The notes below the pieces were generated by a model. The model had not been told where the DNA came from, did not search any database, and saw only the letters and a program-made list of their open reading frames with translations. A stretch of 64,000 nt of DNA, from assembly GCA_027627685.1 (NCBI GenBank), contig CP091241.1:1427191-1491190 (forward strand), in the 5' to 3' direction. This stretch comes from Hyphomonadaceae bacterium ML37 (lineage in GTDB: Bacteria > Pseudomonadota > Alphaproteobacteria > Caulobacterales > Maricaulaceae). The position numbers were made by a program, and so were the translations under genes. Shown piece after piece: positions 18,002 through 27,105 of the stretch (the stretch's first letter is position 1; every line of letters begins with the position of its first letter).

Positions 18002-19483
18002 ATGCAGCGCGAGCGCGCCGCCCGATTATTGTCGCTTATTTCGGGCCAGCGCGCCCTGGTGGTCGGCGATCTGATCCTTGACCGGTTCGTCTATGGGCGC
18101 ACCGAGCGCATCTCGCGTGAGGCGCCGGTGCCGATTCTGTCGGAGACGCGCCGCAGCGTGATGCTGGGCGGCGCCGGTAATCTGGCGCGCAACATTGTCA
18201 GCCTGGGCGGCGGCGCCATCCTGGTCTCGGTGGTGGGCGATGACGCCGAGGGCGCAGAAGCCGCCACATTGGCCCGCGAAGCGTGTGGCGAGGCTGCCTT
18301 GCTGGTCACTGAAGCATCGCGAGCAACGCCGGCCAAAATCCGCTATGTGGCGCAGAACCAGCAAATGTTCTGCGTGGACCGCGATCCGGGAACGCCTGTG
18401 GACGGGCCGAGCGCCGAGGCAGTGTTCGAAGCCGCGGTCAGCCGCCTTGGCGAAGCCGGCGTGCTGATCTTGTCAGACTATGGCCGGGGCCTTTTGACGC
18501 CGCAGCTGACGGCGAGGCTGATCACCGCAGCGCGCAAGGCCGGGGTGCCGGTCAGCGTGGATCCACGGGGCAAGGGCTATGAGCGCTATGAGGGCGCAAC
18601 GGTAATCAAGCCCAACGCCGATGAACTGGCCGCCGAAACCGGCCTGCCGGTGCGCGATGACAGCGAGGCCGAAGCCGCGCTACGCGCGCTGCAGGCTCGC
18701 CTTCCGCAGACACGCGCCCTGCTGGTCACGCGCGGCGCGGCGGGGATGACCCTGCTGAGCGATGACGGAATGCTCCATCATCAGCGCTCGCGGCAACGCA
18801 GCGTGTTTGACGTTTCAGGCGCCGGCGACACCGCGCTCGCCGCCCTGTCGCTGGCGCTGGCGGCGGGCGTGGACCTGACCGAAGCCATGGCGCTGGCCGA
18901 TCTCGCCGCCGGCGTCGCGGTTGGCAAGGCGGGCACCGCCGTCGTGACGCCAGACGAACTGATTGAGGACGCCTCGGGCGGGTCCGCCGCGCCGGATTGG
19001 CGCATCCTCGACCGGGAGAGCGCGGCGCGCCTGAGCGCGCGCTGGCGGGCCGATGGTTTGCGCGTCGGCTTCACCAATGGGTGTTTTGACCTGCTGCATC
19101 CGGGCCATCTGTCGGTGCTGCGCCACGCTGCCTCGGTCTGTGACCGGCTGGTGGTGGGGCTTAATTCCGATGCCTCTGTCGCGCGCCTCAAGGGTCCGGA
19201 CCGGCCCGTCAATGACGCGGCGGCGCGCGCCCTGATGCTGGCCTCGCTGGAGATGGTCGACCGGGTGGTGGTGTTCGAGGACGACACGCCAGAAGCTCTG
19301 ATCCGCGCGGTGGATCCCCATGTCATGGTCAAGGGCGCCGACTATATCGCCGATGATCTGCCCGGCGCGGCCTATGTGAAATCGCGAGGCGGCGAGGTGG
19401 TGCTGGCGCCGCTGGCGGCCGGCCTGTCCACCACGGCGATTGTGAACCGATTGAGGGGCAAATCCCCTGGAGGAAATCTATGA
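18002..19483 (+). CDS. hldE: Bifunctional heptose 7-phosphate kinase / heptose 1-phosphate adenylyltransferase
   Basis: Makes ADP-activated heptose for the LPS inner core. The N-terminal ribokinase-like domain (about residues 1-325) contains [12 protein letters not shown] and the ATP/sugar motif [11 protein letters not shown]. The C-terminal nucleotidyltransferase domain (about 345-493) contains [14 protein letters not shown] and [12 protein letters not shown]. The 493-residue length fits the fused HldE form. The stop overlaps the kbl start by 4 nt, downstream of a good GGAGG site for kbl. Together with kdsA it shows that the organism makes a Kdo/heptose core. Confidence 0.95.
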   Translation: MQRERAARLLSLISGQRALVVGDLILDRFVYGRTERISREAPVPILSETRRSVMLGGAGNLARNIVSLGGGAILVSVVGDDAEGAEAATLAREACGEAALLVTEASRATPAKIRYVAQNQQMFCVDRDPGTPVDGPSAEAVFEAAVSRLGEAGVLILSDYGRGLLTPQLTARLITAARKAGVPVSVDPRGKGYERYEGATVIKPNADELAAETGLPVRDDSEAEAALRALQARLPQTRALLVTRGAAGMTLLSDDGMLHHQRSRQRSVFDVSGAGDTALAALSLALAAGVDLTEAMALADLAAGVAVGKAGTAVVTPDELIEDASGGSAAPDWRILDRESAARLSARWRADGLRVGFTNGCFDLLHPGHLSVLRHAASVCDRLVVGLNSDASVARLKGPDRPVNDAAARALMLASLEMVDRVVVFEDDTPEALIRAVDPHVMVKGADYIADDLPGAAYVKSRGGEVVLAPLAAGLSTTAIVNRLRGKSPGGNL

Positions 19484-20682
19484 GCGCGAGTTTCTATGAG
19501 CGTCTGTCCGACACTCTCAAGGAAATCGAGGCGGACGGGCTGTACAAGCGCGAGCGGGTGATCACCTCGCAGCAGTTCTCGCAGATTTCCGTTCAGTCTG
19601 AAGGCGGCAGTCAGGACGTCCTGAATTTCTGCGCCAACAATTATCTGGGCCTGGCCAATGATCCGCGCCTGATCGAGGCGGCCAAGACGGCGCTGGACCG
19701 CTATGGCTATGGCGTGGCGTCAGTGCGCTTCATCTGCGGGGCGCAGGATGTCCACCGCGAGCTGGAACGGCGCCTCGCCGCCTTCACCGGCCATGAGGAC
19801 GCCATCCTCTACGCCGCCGCCTTCGACGCCAATGGCGGGCTGTTCGAGCCCTTGCTGGACGAGCACGACGCCATTGTGTCGGACGCCCTCAACCACGCCT
19901 CCATCATTGACGGCGTGCGCCTGTGCAAGGCCAAGCGCTACCGCTACGCCAATTCGGACATGGACGATCTGGAAGCCAAGCTCAAACAGGCCCGGGCGGA
20001 CGGTGCGCGCACCATTCTGATCGTCACTGACGGCGTGTTCTCCATGGATGGCTATATCGCCAATCTGTCGGGGATTTGTGATCTGGCCGAGCGCTATGAC
20101 GCGCTGACCATGGTGGATGATTGCCACGCCCACGGCTTCATGGGCGCCAAGGGCCGCGGCACGCCGGAACATTGCGGCGTCTTGGGCCGGATCGACATCG
20201 TCACCGGCACGCTGGGCAAGGCGCTGGGCGGCGCCATGGGCGGCTTCACCTGCGCGCGCCAGAGCGTGATTGACATGCTGCGCCAGCGCTCGCGCCCCTA
20301 TCTGTTCTCCAACTCGCTGGCCCCTGCCATTGCAGGCGCCAGCCTGACCGCGCTGGAGCTGGTGGAGCGCGGCGATGATCTGCGCAAGCGCCTGTTCGAC
20401 AACGCCAAACGCTTCCGCGCCGGGATGAGCGAGGCCGGATTCACCCTGCTTCCCGGCGAACACCCGATCATCCCGGTCATGCTCGGCGACGCGGCGCTGA
20501 GCCAGCGCATGGCCAACGCCCTCATGCATGAAGGCGTCTACGTGATCGGCTTCTTCTTCCCGGTGGTGCCCAAGGGCCAGGCCCGCATCCGCACCCAGAT
20601 GAGCGCGGCCCACACCCCCGACATGATCGACCGCGCCGTGGCGGCGTTCACGAAGGTGGGGAAAGAGCTGGGGGTGGTGTGA
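19480..20682 (+). CDS. kbl: Glycine C-acetyltransferase (2-amino-3-ketobutyrate CoA ligase)
   Basis: PLP enzyme that cleaves 2-amino-3-ketobutyrate with CoA into glycine and acetyl-CoA, the second step of threonine degradation after Tdh. The 400-residue protein shows [37 protein letters not shown] and the PLP-lysine segment [14 protein letters not shown]. Unusually it overlaps hldE rather than tdh; tdh lies 5.4 kb away on the same strand (26058). Alternative alpha-oxoamine synthases (BioF, HemA) are less likely because the Kbl-specific [11 protein letters not shown] and [14 protein letters not shown] segments are present. Confidence 0.93.
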   Translation: MSASFYERLSDTLKEIEADGLYKRERVITSQQFSQISVQSEGGSQDVLNFCANNYLGLANDPRLIEAAKTALDRYGYGVASVRFICGAQDVHRELERRLAAFTGHEDAILYAAAFDANGGLFEPLLDEHDAIVSDALNHASIIDGVRLCKAKRYRYANSDMDDLEAKLKQARADGARTILIVTDGVFSMDGYIANLSGICDLAERYDALTMVDDCHAHGFMGAKGRGTPEHCGVLGRIDIVTGTLGKALGGAMGGFTCARQSVIDMLRQRSRPYLFSNSLAPAIAGASLTALELVERGDDLRKRLFDNAKRFRAGMSEAGFTLLPGEHPIIPVMLGDAALSQRMANALMHEGVYVIGFFFPVVPKGQARIRTQMSAAHTPDMIDRAVAAFTKVGKELGVV

Positions 20683-20733
20683 GCGCGCCCTGCGTCGCAA
20701 TGGCGGATGCAAGCGCAAACTGGTTGTGCCACA

Positions 20734-20757
20734 CTCCTGTGAGTAGATGCACAGGAG
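20734..20757 (+). promoter_or_regulatory. 5'-leader hairpin that covers the ribosome-binding site
   Basis: An 8-bp perfect inverted repeat, CTCCTGTG (20734-20741) and CACAGGAG (20750-20757), with an 8-nt loop. Its 3' arm contains most of the AGGAGG ribosome-binding site (20753-20758) of the membrane-protein gene starting at 20767. In mRNA the hairpin would hide the Shine-Dalgarno sequence, suggesting translational control. No known riboswitch fold was recognised. Confidence 0.45.
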
Positions 20758-20766
20758 GGCTGCGTC

Positions 20767-21987
20767 ATGATCGAATCCGCTCACTCGCGCCACGCTGGCG
20801 TCTTCGCCGCTGACGCCGCCGCCATCCCGGCCTCGCGCCCCGTGCGCCGGGATGACGAGCATCTGCCCTTCCTGAGCAGCTTCCACGACATTTTCACCAC
20901 GATCGGGGTCGTCATCCTGTTTGTCGGACTGGCGGTGGCATCCGGGCAGATCGCTCAAGCCATTGGCGCTGCTCCGGAAACCCTGGCGTCGGAGCTTGTG
21001 GTTGTTGGTTTGCTGGTGGTTATCGCCGCCGCGGCTTTCGCCCTGTCAGCCCTCCTGGTGGGCCGCCAGCGGCGCATACTGCCGGGGATCATTCTCTGCC
21101 TCATCTTTGTGGGCTGTGCCGCAACCGCGCTCATCTGGGCGTATGCGCGCCTGACCTTCGGCATTGCCGATCCGGAAACCATCGGAGCCGTGTTCGAGCG
21201 GCTTGTGGACATGGACGAGCCGAGCCGCGCCGCCATGGGCGCGGCCATGAATGACCTGCCATTGGCCGTGCGCGCCTTCCCTGTCGGGGTCGGGCTGATC
21301 GTCAGCGCGCTGATCTGGTTTTACTACATCTCCTTCCGCCTGCCGTTCGCCATGGGGCTGCTGGGTCTGGCGGCCGTCACCACGGCGACCGTTCTGGTCG
21401 GCATAATCGACCCGTATTCGCTGCTGGTCTGGAACCCGCTGATCAGCCTCGCGGGCGGGCTGGCTCTGTTCGTGGCCGGCATCGCGTTCGACGCGCGCGA
21501 TCCGCTGCGCCAGACCCGGTTCTCGGGCGCCGGCTTCTGGCTTCATGTCTTCGCGGCGCCGGCCCTGCTCGGCGCAGCGGTGACCATCGCCAATTCCGGA
21601 CTGAGGGTGGACCTGGACGAGTTCGGCTCAAACGCCGGCTTCGGCCTCGGGCGTTTGCTGGCTGGCGATTCAGACGCTGCGGTGCGCAATGCTGCGGTGA
21701 CGCTGGCCGTGATCGGCGTCTTCGCCATCATTTCGCTCCTCATCAACCGGCGCGCGCTGATCGTGGCGGGTCTGGTCACGGCGGGCGTGGCGATCGCGGT
21801 TCTGGTCAGCCAGAGCGGTTTCGGCCAGGCTGCCGTCATTGCTGTGACCTTGCTCGCGCTGGGCGGCGTGGTGGTGCTTCTCGGCGCCGCGTGGACGCCG
21901 GTGCGCCGGATCCTGACAGCGCCTTTCCCGAAGACCGGGTTCATGGCCCGGATCATCCCGCCGGCCGGCGATCTGTCCGAGGGATAG
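20767..21987 (+). CDS. Polytopic membrane protein of unknown function
   Basis: A 406-residue protein with a hydrophilic N-terminal ~50 residues and about ten hydrophobic segments arranged in pairs (for example IFTTIGVVILFVGLAVA, LVVVGLLVVIAAAAFALSA, GIILCLIFVGCAATALIWAY, and four more near the C-terminus). A short C-terminal tail follows. The overall layout recalls the DUF2157/DUF4401 class of bacterial membrane proteins, but no diagnostic motif was recognised. The ATG has an AGGAGG site 8 nt away, embedded in a hairpin. It stands alone between kbl and the convergent meaB. Confidence 0.8.
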   Translation: MIESAHSRHAGVFAADAAAIPASRPVRRDDEHLPFLSSFHDIFTTIGVVILFVGLAVASGQIAQAIGAAPETLASELVVVGLLVVIAAAAFALSALLVGRQRRILPGIILCLIFVGCAATALIWAYARLTFGIADPETIGAVFERLVDMDEPSRAAMGAAMNDLPLAVRAFPVGVGLIVSALIWFYYISFRLPFAMGLLGLAAVTTATVLVGIIDPYSLLVWNPLISLAGGLALFVAGIAFDARDPLRQTRFSGAGFWLHVFAAPALLGAAVTIANSGLRVDLDEFGSNAGFGLGRLLAGDSDAAVRNAAVTLAVIGVFAIISLLINRRALIVAGLVTAGVAIAVLVSQSGFGQAAVIAVTLLALGGVVVLLGAAWTPVRRILTAPFPKTGFMARIIPPAGDLSEG

Positions 21988-22002
21988 ACGGCCGGCTATC
22001 CC

Positions 22003-22983
22003 TCAGTCTGCGACGCGCCCCGCCGTCAGCAACCGCTCGGCCGCCTCGCTCGCGGGCAGGCGCCCCGAGGCGACGGCGCGTTCGAGTTCTGCGGCGGCGG
22101 ATTTAACGGACGGGTCGGAGCGGAACGCGTCCAGTACGCGCGACTCGACCATGGACCACAGCCAGCGCACCTGTTGACCCGAACGGCGCTCCGCCATGAC
22201 CCCTGCGCGCTCCATCATGTCCCGATGGGTGGCGATGACGTCCCATAAACCGGCGATTCCGTCACCGGTGAGGGCCGATCCTGTCAGCACGTGCGGGGTC
22301 CAGTGGGGCGAGGCGGGCGCCAGCAAGTGCAGGGCGGCTTCGAGGTCGCGCGCGGCGCGCCGGGCGCGCGTGGCGTTATCCCCGTCCGCCTTGTTGACGA
22401 ACAGGATCTCAGCGAGCTCCAGAAGCCCCTTCTTGATGCCCTGAAGCTCGTCGCCAGCGCCGGGCAGCATCAGTGCGACGAACACATCGACCATCTCGGC
22501 GACAACGGTTTCGGACTGCCCGACGCCGACAGTTTCAACAATGACAACATCATAGCCCGCCGCTTCGCATAGCAGCATGGTCTCGCGCGTCTTGCGCGCC
22601 ACCCCGCCCAGCGTGCCGGCGCTGGGGGACGGGCGGATGAAGGCGGCGGGGTTGGTGGCCAGCGCGCCCATCCGCGTCTTGTCCCCCAGAATCGACCCGC
22701 CCGTACGGCTGGAAGAGGGGTCCACGGCCAGCACAGCCACCGTGCGGCCAAGCCCGGTCACATGGGTTCCCAGCGCTTCAATAAGGGTGGATTTGCCGAC
22801 CCCCGGCACCCCGGTCAGGCCGATGCGCCATGCGGTCCCCGTGTGGTCCATGATGTCAGTGAGCAGGGCGCGGGCGCGCGCCTGATGGTCGGATCGCGTT
22901 GATTCCACGAGGGTAATCGCCTGCGCCAGCGCAGTGCGGTTTCCGGCGATCAGGCGTTCGGCGAGCGCATCCATGCGGGGCAT
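22003..22983 (-). CDS. meaB: Methylmalonyl-CoA mutase-associated GTPase MeaB
   Basis: G3E-type P-loop GTPase that protects and reactivates adenosylcobalamin-dependent methylmalonyl-CoA mutase. The 326-residue protein shows Walker [10 protein letters not shown] near residue 60, the [22 protein letters not shown] block, ETVGVGQSE and the NKADGDN base-specificity motif. No mutase gene is in the window, so its partner must lie elsewhere. Start could be the ATG at 22983 or an internal one at 22974; neither has a strong ribosome-binding site. It converges with the membrane protein upstream. Confidence 0.93.
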   Translation of the reverse strand: MPRMDALAERLIAGNRTALAQAITLVESTRSDHQARARALLTDIMDHTGTAWRIGLTGVPGVGKSTLIEALGTHVTGLGRTVAVLAVDPSSSRTGGSILGDKTRMGALATNPAAFIRPSPSAGTLGGVARKTRETMLLCEAAGYDVVIVETVGVGQSETVVAEMVDVFVALMLPGAGDELQGIKKGLLELAEILFVNKADGDNATRARRAARDLEAALHLLAPASPHWTPHVLTGSALTGDGIAGLWDVIATHRDMMERAGVMAERRSGQQVRWLWSMVESRVLDAFRSDPSVKSAAAELERAVASGRLPASEAAERLLTAGRVAD

Positions 22984-23040
22984 GGTCTAGGGTGTCAGCC
23001 CGGCTTGGCAAGCCTCAAATTGCGAGGGACAAGCCCTGGC

Positions 23041-23562
23041 TCAGCTCAGCGGTTCGGCGGCGATTATGGCCGCGTCATAGGCGCCGTCGGGGCGCGGTTC
23101 GCCTGCGCCGGCAATGATTTCGATCACGGCTTCAGCGCGCTGGCCCGATTGCGAGCCGCTGCCCACGCCCATGGATATCCCGACGCCCACGCTCGAGCTG
23201 CTAAACCCGCCCGAACCCCAGCCACGGCCCACCGATCCGCCAACACGAACTGGCGATCCGCCGCCGCGCGCCTGGGGCGCCTGCAGGGTGCGGCTGTCGA
23301 CAATCGTGAACCATTCCAGGCCGTTATTGACCACAATGTCGGCGGCGCGGCGGATGGCCAGACGCTCGGCCTCGCCTGCGCTCATGCCCGGCGCGCCCTG
23401 ATAGCTGACGCGCCAGCGGCGGTCTTCGATGCGCAATTCAGAGAAGCCGGTTCCGTCGCGCGACATGGATGACGGCCCGTAATAGGGCGCCGCATTGCTG
23501 GCGCAGGCGGCCAGAAATCCCCCTATTGCGGCTGCGGCGACGAAGCGCAAAACGTGTGTCAT
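23041..23562 (-). CDS. CC0125/CC1285-type lipoprotein
   Basis: Predicted 173-residue lipoprotein: hydrophobic signal then lipobox LAAC at residue 20. The mature part opens with YYGPSSMSRDGTGFSELRIEDRRWRV-type sequence (split as GTGFSE, LRIEDRRWRVSYQG), characteristic of a lipoprotein group first listed in Caulobacter. A central Gly/Ser-rich stretch (about residues 98-138) contains repeated VGxG units. Function is unknown. The lineage restriction of this group supports the taxonomic reading of the window. A 161-nt gap separates it from the next gene upstream; that gap contains two copies of a TTCAAAxCCGCC-like element near 23590 and 23611. Confidence 0.78.
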   Translation of the reverse strand: MTHVLRFVAAAAIGGFLAACASNAAPYYGPSSMSRDGTGFSELRIEDRRWRVSYQGAPGMSAGEAERLAIRRAADIVVNNGLEWFTIVDSRTLQAPQARGGGSPVRVGGSVGRGWGSGGFSSSSVGVGISMGVGSGSQSGQRAEAVIEIIAGAGEPRPDGAYDAAIIAAEPLS

Positions 23563-23723
23563 GACGTGCTCCAGAACGCGGCTGAGGAGTTCAAAACCGC
23601 CTGTTTGGTGTTCAAACCGCCGTTTCGATGTATCCGGCGTCCGATCCCGGTGAGACTACATCACAATGTGGTCAAACGGCGCCCCTCACGTTGGCGTCGC
23701 AGACCGATCTATCCACGGTCCGG

Positions 23724-24221
23724 TCAATGGGCCGCCCGCCGGTAGGCCAGGACGCTGATCAGGACGCCGCTCGGCAGGCCGGCCAGGAACCCGCCCGCCG
23801 CGCCGGCCAGCAGCATGAAGCCCTTGCCCCAGATCAGCCCGAAAAAGCCTGCGCCGAAGATCAGGCCTGTCACCGCGATGACCAAAGCCATCGCCCCGGG
23901 TCCGCGCCAGCCCGCACGGTGCGCCAGATACCAGCCTGCCGCCATCAGCGGCCCGGCGGCGAGATAGGTGATCGGTATGGCGAAGATCAGCGAGACGAGG
24001 CTGAAGATCAGCACGCCGGGCAAAACCCCGGTCACTTCGGACCAGTCATACGCAGCATCGGCGCCCAGGATTGCCGCCAGTCCAAACACGAACACGGCGC
24101 CCAGGAGCGCCGCCAGCAAGGGGGCGGTGAAGGCGGCGATGATAACGCCGGGCCGGCTGGCGTGGCGGATCGGACTGGCGCCGGGGAGAAGGGGGGCACC
24201 CTGGGGGGTGGCGTCGTCCAT
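23724..24221 (-). CDS. Small four-helix membrane protein, paralogue A of a tandem family
   Basis: 165 residues with four hydrophobic stretches: VIIAAFTAPLLAALLGAVF, LPGVLIFSLVSLIFAIPITY, AMALVIAVTGLIFGAGFFGL and FMLLAGAAGGFLAGLPSGV. The middle part TYLAAGPLMAAGWYLAHRAGWRGPGAMAL aligns, in shorter words, with TYVTASPLMAAAWMLAH / LGWRAPRPMAL of the two upstream genes. It is therefore the most divergent of three clear paralogues (24835-25347, 24278-24838, this one). No catalytic motif. Function unknown. Confidence 0.75.
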   Translation of the reverse strand: MDDATPQGAPLLPGASPIRHASRPGVIIAAFTAPLLAALLGAVFVFGLAAILGADAAYDWSEVTGVLPGVLIFSLVSLIFAIPITYLAAGPLMAAGWYLAHRAGWRGPGAMALVIAVTGLIFGAGFFGLIWGKGFMLLAGAAGGFLAGLPSGVLISVLAYRRAAH

Positions 24222-24277
24222 GATCCGATATCCTTCCTGACCCCGGATGGAGGCGTGACAGGTATTGGATAGGACGC

Positions 24278-24838
24278 TCAGCCGTGCGCAGCGTCCACCC
24301 CCGGTTCAGGGGGCGCCACGCGCTCATAGGCCTGTGTGCTGATGAAGAGACCGGTGGCCAGCCCGGCCACGAGCCCGGCCGCGCCGCCCACACCGGTCCA
24401 GAGCACGGCTGTAACAGGGGCATTCTGGAAGGATGACCAGCTGAACAGAGCAAACAGGGCCAAGCCATAGATCAGCCCACCAGCGGCCATGGTCAGCGCC
24501 ATCGGGCGCGGCGCCCGCCAGCCGAGGCGATGGGCCAGCAGCCACGCCACAGCCATAAAGGGGCTGGCTGTCACATAGGTGAACACGCTGGCGTAAAGCA
24601 CGGCAAAGACGCTGAAGGTTATGAGATACGTGACACGCTCGCGCCAGTCCCACTCCTGCAAGCTTTCGGTCGACTGTCCTGTGAGCAGTGCGGCGAGTGT
24701 GACTAGACCAAGCGATACCGCAGCGCCGACCGTTGCGGCCACAAGCGGGCTGACCAAGGCTGCGTAAATCACACCCCTCCGCTTGGCGCGATAGATCGCA
24801 CCGTCCCTTGATGGCCCTGGCTCAACGCCGCCGCTCAT
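24278..24838 (-). CDS. Small four-helix membrane protein, paralogue B of a tandem family
   Basis: 186 residues with a charged N-terminus (YRAKRRGVIY), four hydrophobic segments and the family motifs TYVTASPFMAVAWLLAH, LGWRAPRPMALTMAAGGL and GLFISTQAYERV. Its start overlaps the stop of paralogue C by 4 nt (ATGA). At DNA level it shares a 23-bp identical stretch (24334-24356) with paralogue C (24885-24907), evidence of tandem duplication. A longer first extramembrane loop (about residues 53-68) distinguishes it from C. Function unknown. Confidence 0.78.
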   Translation of the reverse strand: MSGGVEPGPSRDGAIYRAKRRGVIYAALVSPLVAATVGAAVSLGLVTLAALLTGQSTESLQEWDWRERVTYLITFSVFAVLYASVFTYVTASPFMAVAWLLAHRLGWRAPRPMALTMAAGGLIYGLALFALFSWSSFQNAPVTAVLWTGVGGAAGLVAGLATGLFISTQAYERVAPPEPGVDAAHG

Positions 24839-25347
24839 GCCGGCTGACTTTCAGGGTCATCGGGTGAGACCCGCTCATAAGCCCGTGTGCTGATGAAGAG
24901 ACCGGTGACGAAGCCGGACACGAGCCCTGCGCCGCCGCCGATTGCTGTTGCGGGGTCGTTCCCCCAGACCAGGCTGGATACGATGGTCCCATAGATCAGG
25001 CCCGCGGCGGCCATGGTCAGGGCCATCGGGCGTGGCGCCCGCCAGCCGAGGCCATGGGCGAGCATCCAGGCGGCAGCCATCAGGGGGCTGGCTGTTACAT
25101 AGGTGACCGCAACGGTCCAAATCAGCGCGATGCCGCTGAACAGAGCAAAGCTCGCTGCAAACCCGCTCCAGTGCGTGACCCCGAAGCTCTGATCCCCAGC
25201 CATGGAAATGAGTAGATGGGCGAGCGTAAGCCCGGCCACCATGGCCGTCGCCATAACAGCCGCCACCATGGGGATGAGAAGGGCGATCAGGGTGACACCC
25301 TTTCGCCTGAGTTGATAGGCGGTGCGGGCGTCGGCCGCGCCGCTCAC
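24835..25347 (-). CDS. Small four-helix membrane protein, paralogue C of a tandem family
   Basis: 170 residues with an N-terminal YQLRRKGVTLIAL, four hydrophobic segments and the same signatures as B: TYVTASPLMAAAWMLAH, LGWRAPRPMALTMAAAGL, GLFISTRAYERV. It is coupled by 4-nt overlaps to D upstream and B downstream, so D-C-B form one translational unit with A 56 nt further on. The conserved cytoplasmic-looking LGWRAPRP turn and C-terminal ISTRAYERV are the best candidates for a functional site. Function unknown. Confidence 0.78.
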   Translation of the reverse strand: MSGAADARTAYQLRRKGVTLIALLIPMVAAVMATAMVAGLTLAHLLISMAGDQSFGVTHWSGFAASFALFSGIALIWTVAVTYVTASPLMAAAWMLAHGLGWRAPRPMALTMAAAGLIYGTIVSSLVWGNDPATAIGGGAGLVSGFVTGLFISTRAYERVSPDDPESQPA

Positions 25348-25799
25348 TTTCGTCCCGCCAGCGCCCCGAACAGCCAGGCGGCGGCCAGACCGGCGATCAG
25401 GCCGGTCAGGGGCAGGGCGAAGGCGCCGGGGGCTTCAGGCAGGGTGAGGGTGGCGATATCGCGGCCATCGGCCAGCGCCCAGAGCCAGTCGCCGTCATGA
25501 ATGCGGCGCAGGTAGGCGGCCATGGCGCCCAGCCCCGCCAGCGCGCCGGCCAGCGCCAGGCCCAGCCCGCCCAGCCCGCGCAGGACCAGCCAGAGGATCA
25601 GAAACACCGCCGCCGCCGGATAGGCGAAGGCCAGAGCGTAGAGCCAGATTTCACCGGCCAGCGGGGCAAGCTGCGCCAGCGGCAGGCTGGCCGCAGCTGC
25701 GCCCTCCATGGCTGACAGCGTCATCATCCCCGCCACCGCGACCAGCGCGCCGAAAGCGGGCGACAGTGCGATCACGCCTGCCGGCGCCGCCCGGCTCAT
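25344..25799 (-). CDS. Small membrane protein heading the tandem array (D)
   Basis: 151 residues, Ala/Gly/Leu-rich, with four hydrophobic segments (ALSPAFGALVAVAGMMTLSA, LYALAFAYPAAAVFLILWLV, GLALAGALAGLGAMAAYL, FALPLTGLIAGLAAAWLFGAL). It has the same size and topology as the downstream paralogues. The shared TYVTASP and RAYERV motifs are not evident, so homology to them is only suspected. First gene of the D-C-B-A run; its stop overlaps the start of C. The 258-nt gap upstream, to the divergent tdh, should hold both promoters; no convincing -35/-10 was picked out. Confidence 0.7.
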   Translation of the reverse strand: MSRAAPAGVIALSPAFGALVAVAGMMTLSAMEGAAAASLPLAQLAPLAGEIWLYALAFAYPAAAVFLILWLVLRGLGGLGLALAGALAGLGAMAAYLRRIHDGDWLWALADGRDIATLTLPEAPGAFALPLTGLIAGLAAAWLFGALAGRK

Positions 25800-26057
25800 C
25801 GCCGCAATTCCTGTGTCATGGAGCCCCCTCCGGCCTGTCCAGAGTTTCTATATAACTGCGCCGGGCCGGGTGCGCCAAGCGTGACGGCGTGACGCGGCCT
25901 GGTGGGGCGGAACGCGGATGCCGCATTCAGCCCGGGCCAGCGCCATTTGAGCGCCCCGGCAACGCAATTGTTACACATGGCCCCCGTCGCGCGGCTGACC
26001 TGTTTGCGCTAGAACGCTCGCGAAATTCGAACCTGCAGAACCCGGAGGGTCGCCGCC

Positions 26058-27104
26058 ATGACGCAGACAATGAAAGCCCTTGTGAAGGCGAAACCGGAAG
26101 CGGGCCTGTGGATGCAGGAGGTGGAGCGGCCGCAGATCGGTCCGGACGATGTGCTGATCCGGGTCCACATGACGGCGATTTGCGGTACGGATGTGCACAT
26201 CTACAAATACGATGACTGGGCGCAGAAGAACGTGCCGGTGCCCATGGTGGTCGGTCATGAGTTTGGCGGCGTGATCGAGGCGGTCGGGCGCGACGTGACC
26301 CGGGTGACGCCCGGCATGCGCGTGTCGGGCGAGGGGCATGTGGTGGGCGAGAAGAGCCGCGCCGTGCGCGCCGGGCGCTTCCATCTTGATCCTGAAACCA
26401 AGGGCGTGGGCGTCAACATGCCCGGCGCGTTTGCGCAGTATCTGAGCCTGCCGGCGTTCAACGTGGTGCCGCTGCCAGACGATGTTTCCATGGAGCAGGC
26501 CGCCTTCCTCGATCCGCTGGGCAATGCGGTGCACACCGCCACGGCGTTTGATCTGGTGGGCGAGGACGTGCTGGTCACCGGCGCCGGCCCCATCGGCATC
26601 ATGGCCGCCGCCGTCGCGCGCCATTGCGGCGCGCGCCATGTGGTGGTGACCGACATCAATCCCGACCGTCTGCGCCTGCTGGAAGCGGTCTGCCCCACCG
26701 CCACGCCAGTTAATACGACACGCGAAGAGCTGCGCGATGTCATGACGCGCCTGAAAATGACCGAAGGCTTTGATGTGGGACTGGAGATGAGCGGCGCCGA
26801 GCCCGCCTTCCACCAGATGGTCGAGCACATGGTGATGGGCGGCAAGATCGCCATGCTGGGCCTGCCGGCCAAGCCCTTCACCCTGGACATGGGCGCGCTG
26901 ATCATGCGCGCCATCACCTTCAAGGGCGTCTATGGGCGCGAGATGTTCGAGACCTGGCACAAGATGCTGGCCATGCTGCAGTCGGGCCTCGATGTGTCGA
27001 AGCTGATCACCCACCGCCTGCCGGCCAAAGAGTTCCAGACCGGTTTTGACGCCATGCTGTCAGGCAAGTCGGGCAAGGTGATCCTGGACTGGCAGGGGGT
27101 GTGA
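26058..27104 (+). CDS. tdh: L-threonine 3-dehydrogenase lacking the structural-zinc cysteines
   Basis: NAD-dependent oxidation of threonine to 2-amino-3-ketobutyrate, the substrate of Kbl (19480). The 348-residue medium-chain dehydrogenase has the catalytic-zinc ligands Cys42 (ICGTDVHIY) and His67-Glu68 (GHEFGG), and a Rossmann motif [15 protein letters not shown]. The lobe that in E. coli Tdh carries four cysteines binding a structural zinc reads [19 protein letters not shown] (about residues 95-113) and contains no cysteine. Good GGAGG-type site upstream. The next gene starts 1 nt after its stop. Function is well supported; the zinc-free lobe is the odd feature. Confidence 0.9.
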   Translation: MTQTMKALVKAKPEAGLWMQEVERPQIGPDDVLIRVHMTAICGTDVHIYKYDDWAQKNVPVPMVVGHEFGGVIEAVGRDVTRVTPGMRVSGEGHVVGEKSRAVRAGRFHLDPETKGVGVNMPGAFAQYLSLPAFNVVPLPDDVSMEQAAFLDPLGNAVHTATAFDLVGEDVLVTGAGPIGIMAAAVARHCGARHVVVTDINPDRLRLLEAVCPTATPVNTTREELRDVMTRLKMTEGFDVGLEMSGAEPAFHQMVEHMVMGGKIAMLGLPAKPFTLDMGALIMRAITFKGVYGREMFETWHKMLAMLQSGLDVSKLITHRLPAKEFQTGFDAMLSGKSGKVILDWQGV

Positions 27105-27105
27105 G

